NCBI GenBank assembly: GCA_965215385.1
Contig: OZ244059.1
Coordinates: 248,001-312,000 of the forward strand
Direction of reading: 5' to 3'
Source: JAPORY01 sp965215385
Lineage (GTDB): Bacteria > Pseudomonadota > Alphaproteobacteria > Rhodobacterales > Rhodobacteraceae
DNA: 64,000 nt
Each line of letters starts with the position of its first letter. Position 1 is the stretch's first letter. The translations under genes and the position numbers were made by a program. The notes under the pieces were generated by a model. The model saw only the letters and a list, made by a program, of their open reading frames with translations. It was not told where the DNA came from and did not search any database. Below are positions 63,638-64,000 of the stretch, piece after piece.

Positions 63638-64000
63638 ATGCGTACGACTTTTCGTTGGTTGTTACGACTCACAACCTCGCTATTGATTTTGGCACTGATC
63701 GGAGGTGGTTTGATTTACTTCCTCGCCAGTCGTTCGCTCCCCGATTACAATAAACGGGTAGATGTTATTGGCTTGTCTGCTCCCCTCGAAATTGTCCGCG
63801 ACAACGCCAACGTCCCGCATATTTTTGGCGAATCAGACGCTGATGTCTTTTTTGGCTTGGGTTATGCCCACGCACAAGACCGATTGTGGCAAATGACGAT
63901 GTTGCGTCGAACAGTGCAAGGTCGCCTTTCCGAAGTCTTCGGTGCTCGTACGCAGCGCATTGACGTGGTGATGCGAACACTTGCCTTGCATCAATTGGCG
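63638..64000 (+). CDS. Penicillin acylase family protein (5' part, cut by the window end)
   Basis: The first 121 codons of a larger gene. An N-terminal hydrophobic helix (LLILALIGGGLIYFLA) acts as signal or anchor. The following EIVRDNANVPHIFGESDADVFFGLGYAHAQDRLWQM and GRLSEVFG are hallmarks of the N-terminal-nucleophile acylases that cleave penicillins, cephalosporins or acyl-homoserine lactones. The autoprocessing serine lies beyond the window. ATG 63638 is preferred. It is divergent from the dehydrogenase gene. Confidence 0.88.
   Translation, partial: MRTTFRWLLRLTTSLLILALIGGGLIYFLASRSLPDYNKRVDVIGLSAPLEIVRDNANVPHIFGESDADVFFGLGYAHAQDRLWQMTMLRRTVQGRLSEVFGARTQRIDVVMRTLALHQLA

Noticed and set aside
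1..64000. CRISPR arrays, rRNA genes, intact transposases or integrases
   Set aside because: Looked for regularly spaced repeats, rRNA motifs and transposase domains; none seen.

Overview
This window looks like a chromosomal segment of an alphaproteobacterium with roughly balanced base composition, possibly a marine or host-associated Rhodospirillales-like lineage (inferred, not proven). The clues are the ornithine-lipid pair olsB-olsA, the short opgC-opgG-opgH glucan operon, a hemB without the zinc-type cysteines, a two-subunit NAD-linked formate dehydrogenase, and the gene families around rplU-rpmA, obgE-proB and rpsB-tsf. Housekeeping genes are intact, while defence-type genes are mostly decayed.

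Layout. 0-4.5 kb: pgi and pgl, a radical SAM protein, and rlmE. 4.5-8.1 kb: a wrecked restriction-modification locus and unrecognisable sequence. 8.4-10.8 kb: a folate C1 trio (Virulence_fact-type small protein, methylenetetrahydrofolate reductase-like protein, methyltetrahydrofolate:corrinoid methyltransferase), then tRNA-Ser(CGA). 11.6-12.4 kb: rplU-rpmA. 12.65-29.7 kb: a catabolic island between rpmA and obgE, which are normally close neighbours. 30-39.6 kb: obgE-proB, an intact MNT-HEPN module, a broken ATPase gene, an acyl-CoA ligase, proA, olsB-olsA. 39.8-48 kb: rpsB with a long acidic tail, tsf, a CoA-transferase, opgC-opgG-opgH. 48-51.6 kb: decayed and frameshifted genes, including a secreted-protein gene whose start is separated from its body by a (GT)5G10 tract. 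51.6-64 kb: aroQ, formate dehydrogenase, mfd, hemB, a SYLF lipoprotein, a 3-hydroxyisobutyrate dehydrogenase-like enzyme, and the start of a penicillin-acylase family gene.

The most interesting part is the island at 12.65-29.7 kb. It encodes a Rieske oxygenase, a complete branched-chain-type ABC importer, an enamidase, a FAD + [2Fe-2S]/molybdopterin hydroxylase, a 6-hydroxynicotinate reductase homologue, an ApbE-superfamily UPF0280 protein and two DUF1185 proteins. Read together this is import, ring hydroxylation, ring reduction and ring opening of a pyridine-type N-heterocycle by the reductive route known from Eubacterium barkeri nicotinate fermentation. The UPF0280 protein may install the covalent flavin of the reductase, and the Rieske enzyme may remove an N-methyl group beforehand. 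A degenerate second copy of the enamidase 3' end and a dead AbiE toxin-antitoxin pair show that the island has been rearranged. Formate dehydrogenase and the folate enzymes elsewhere could handle C1 units, but that link is inference.
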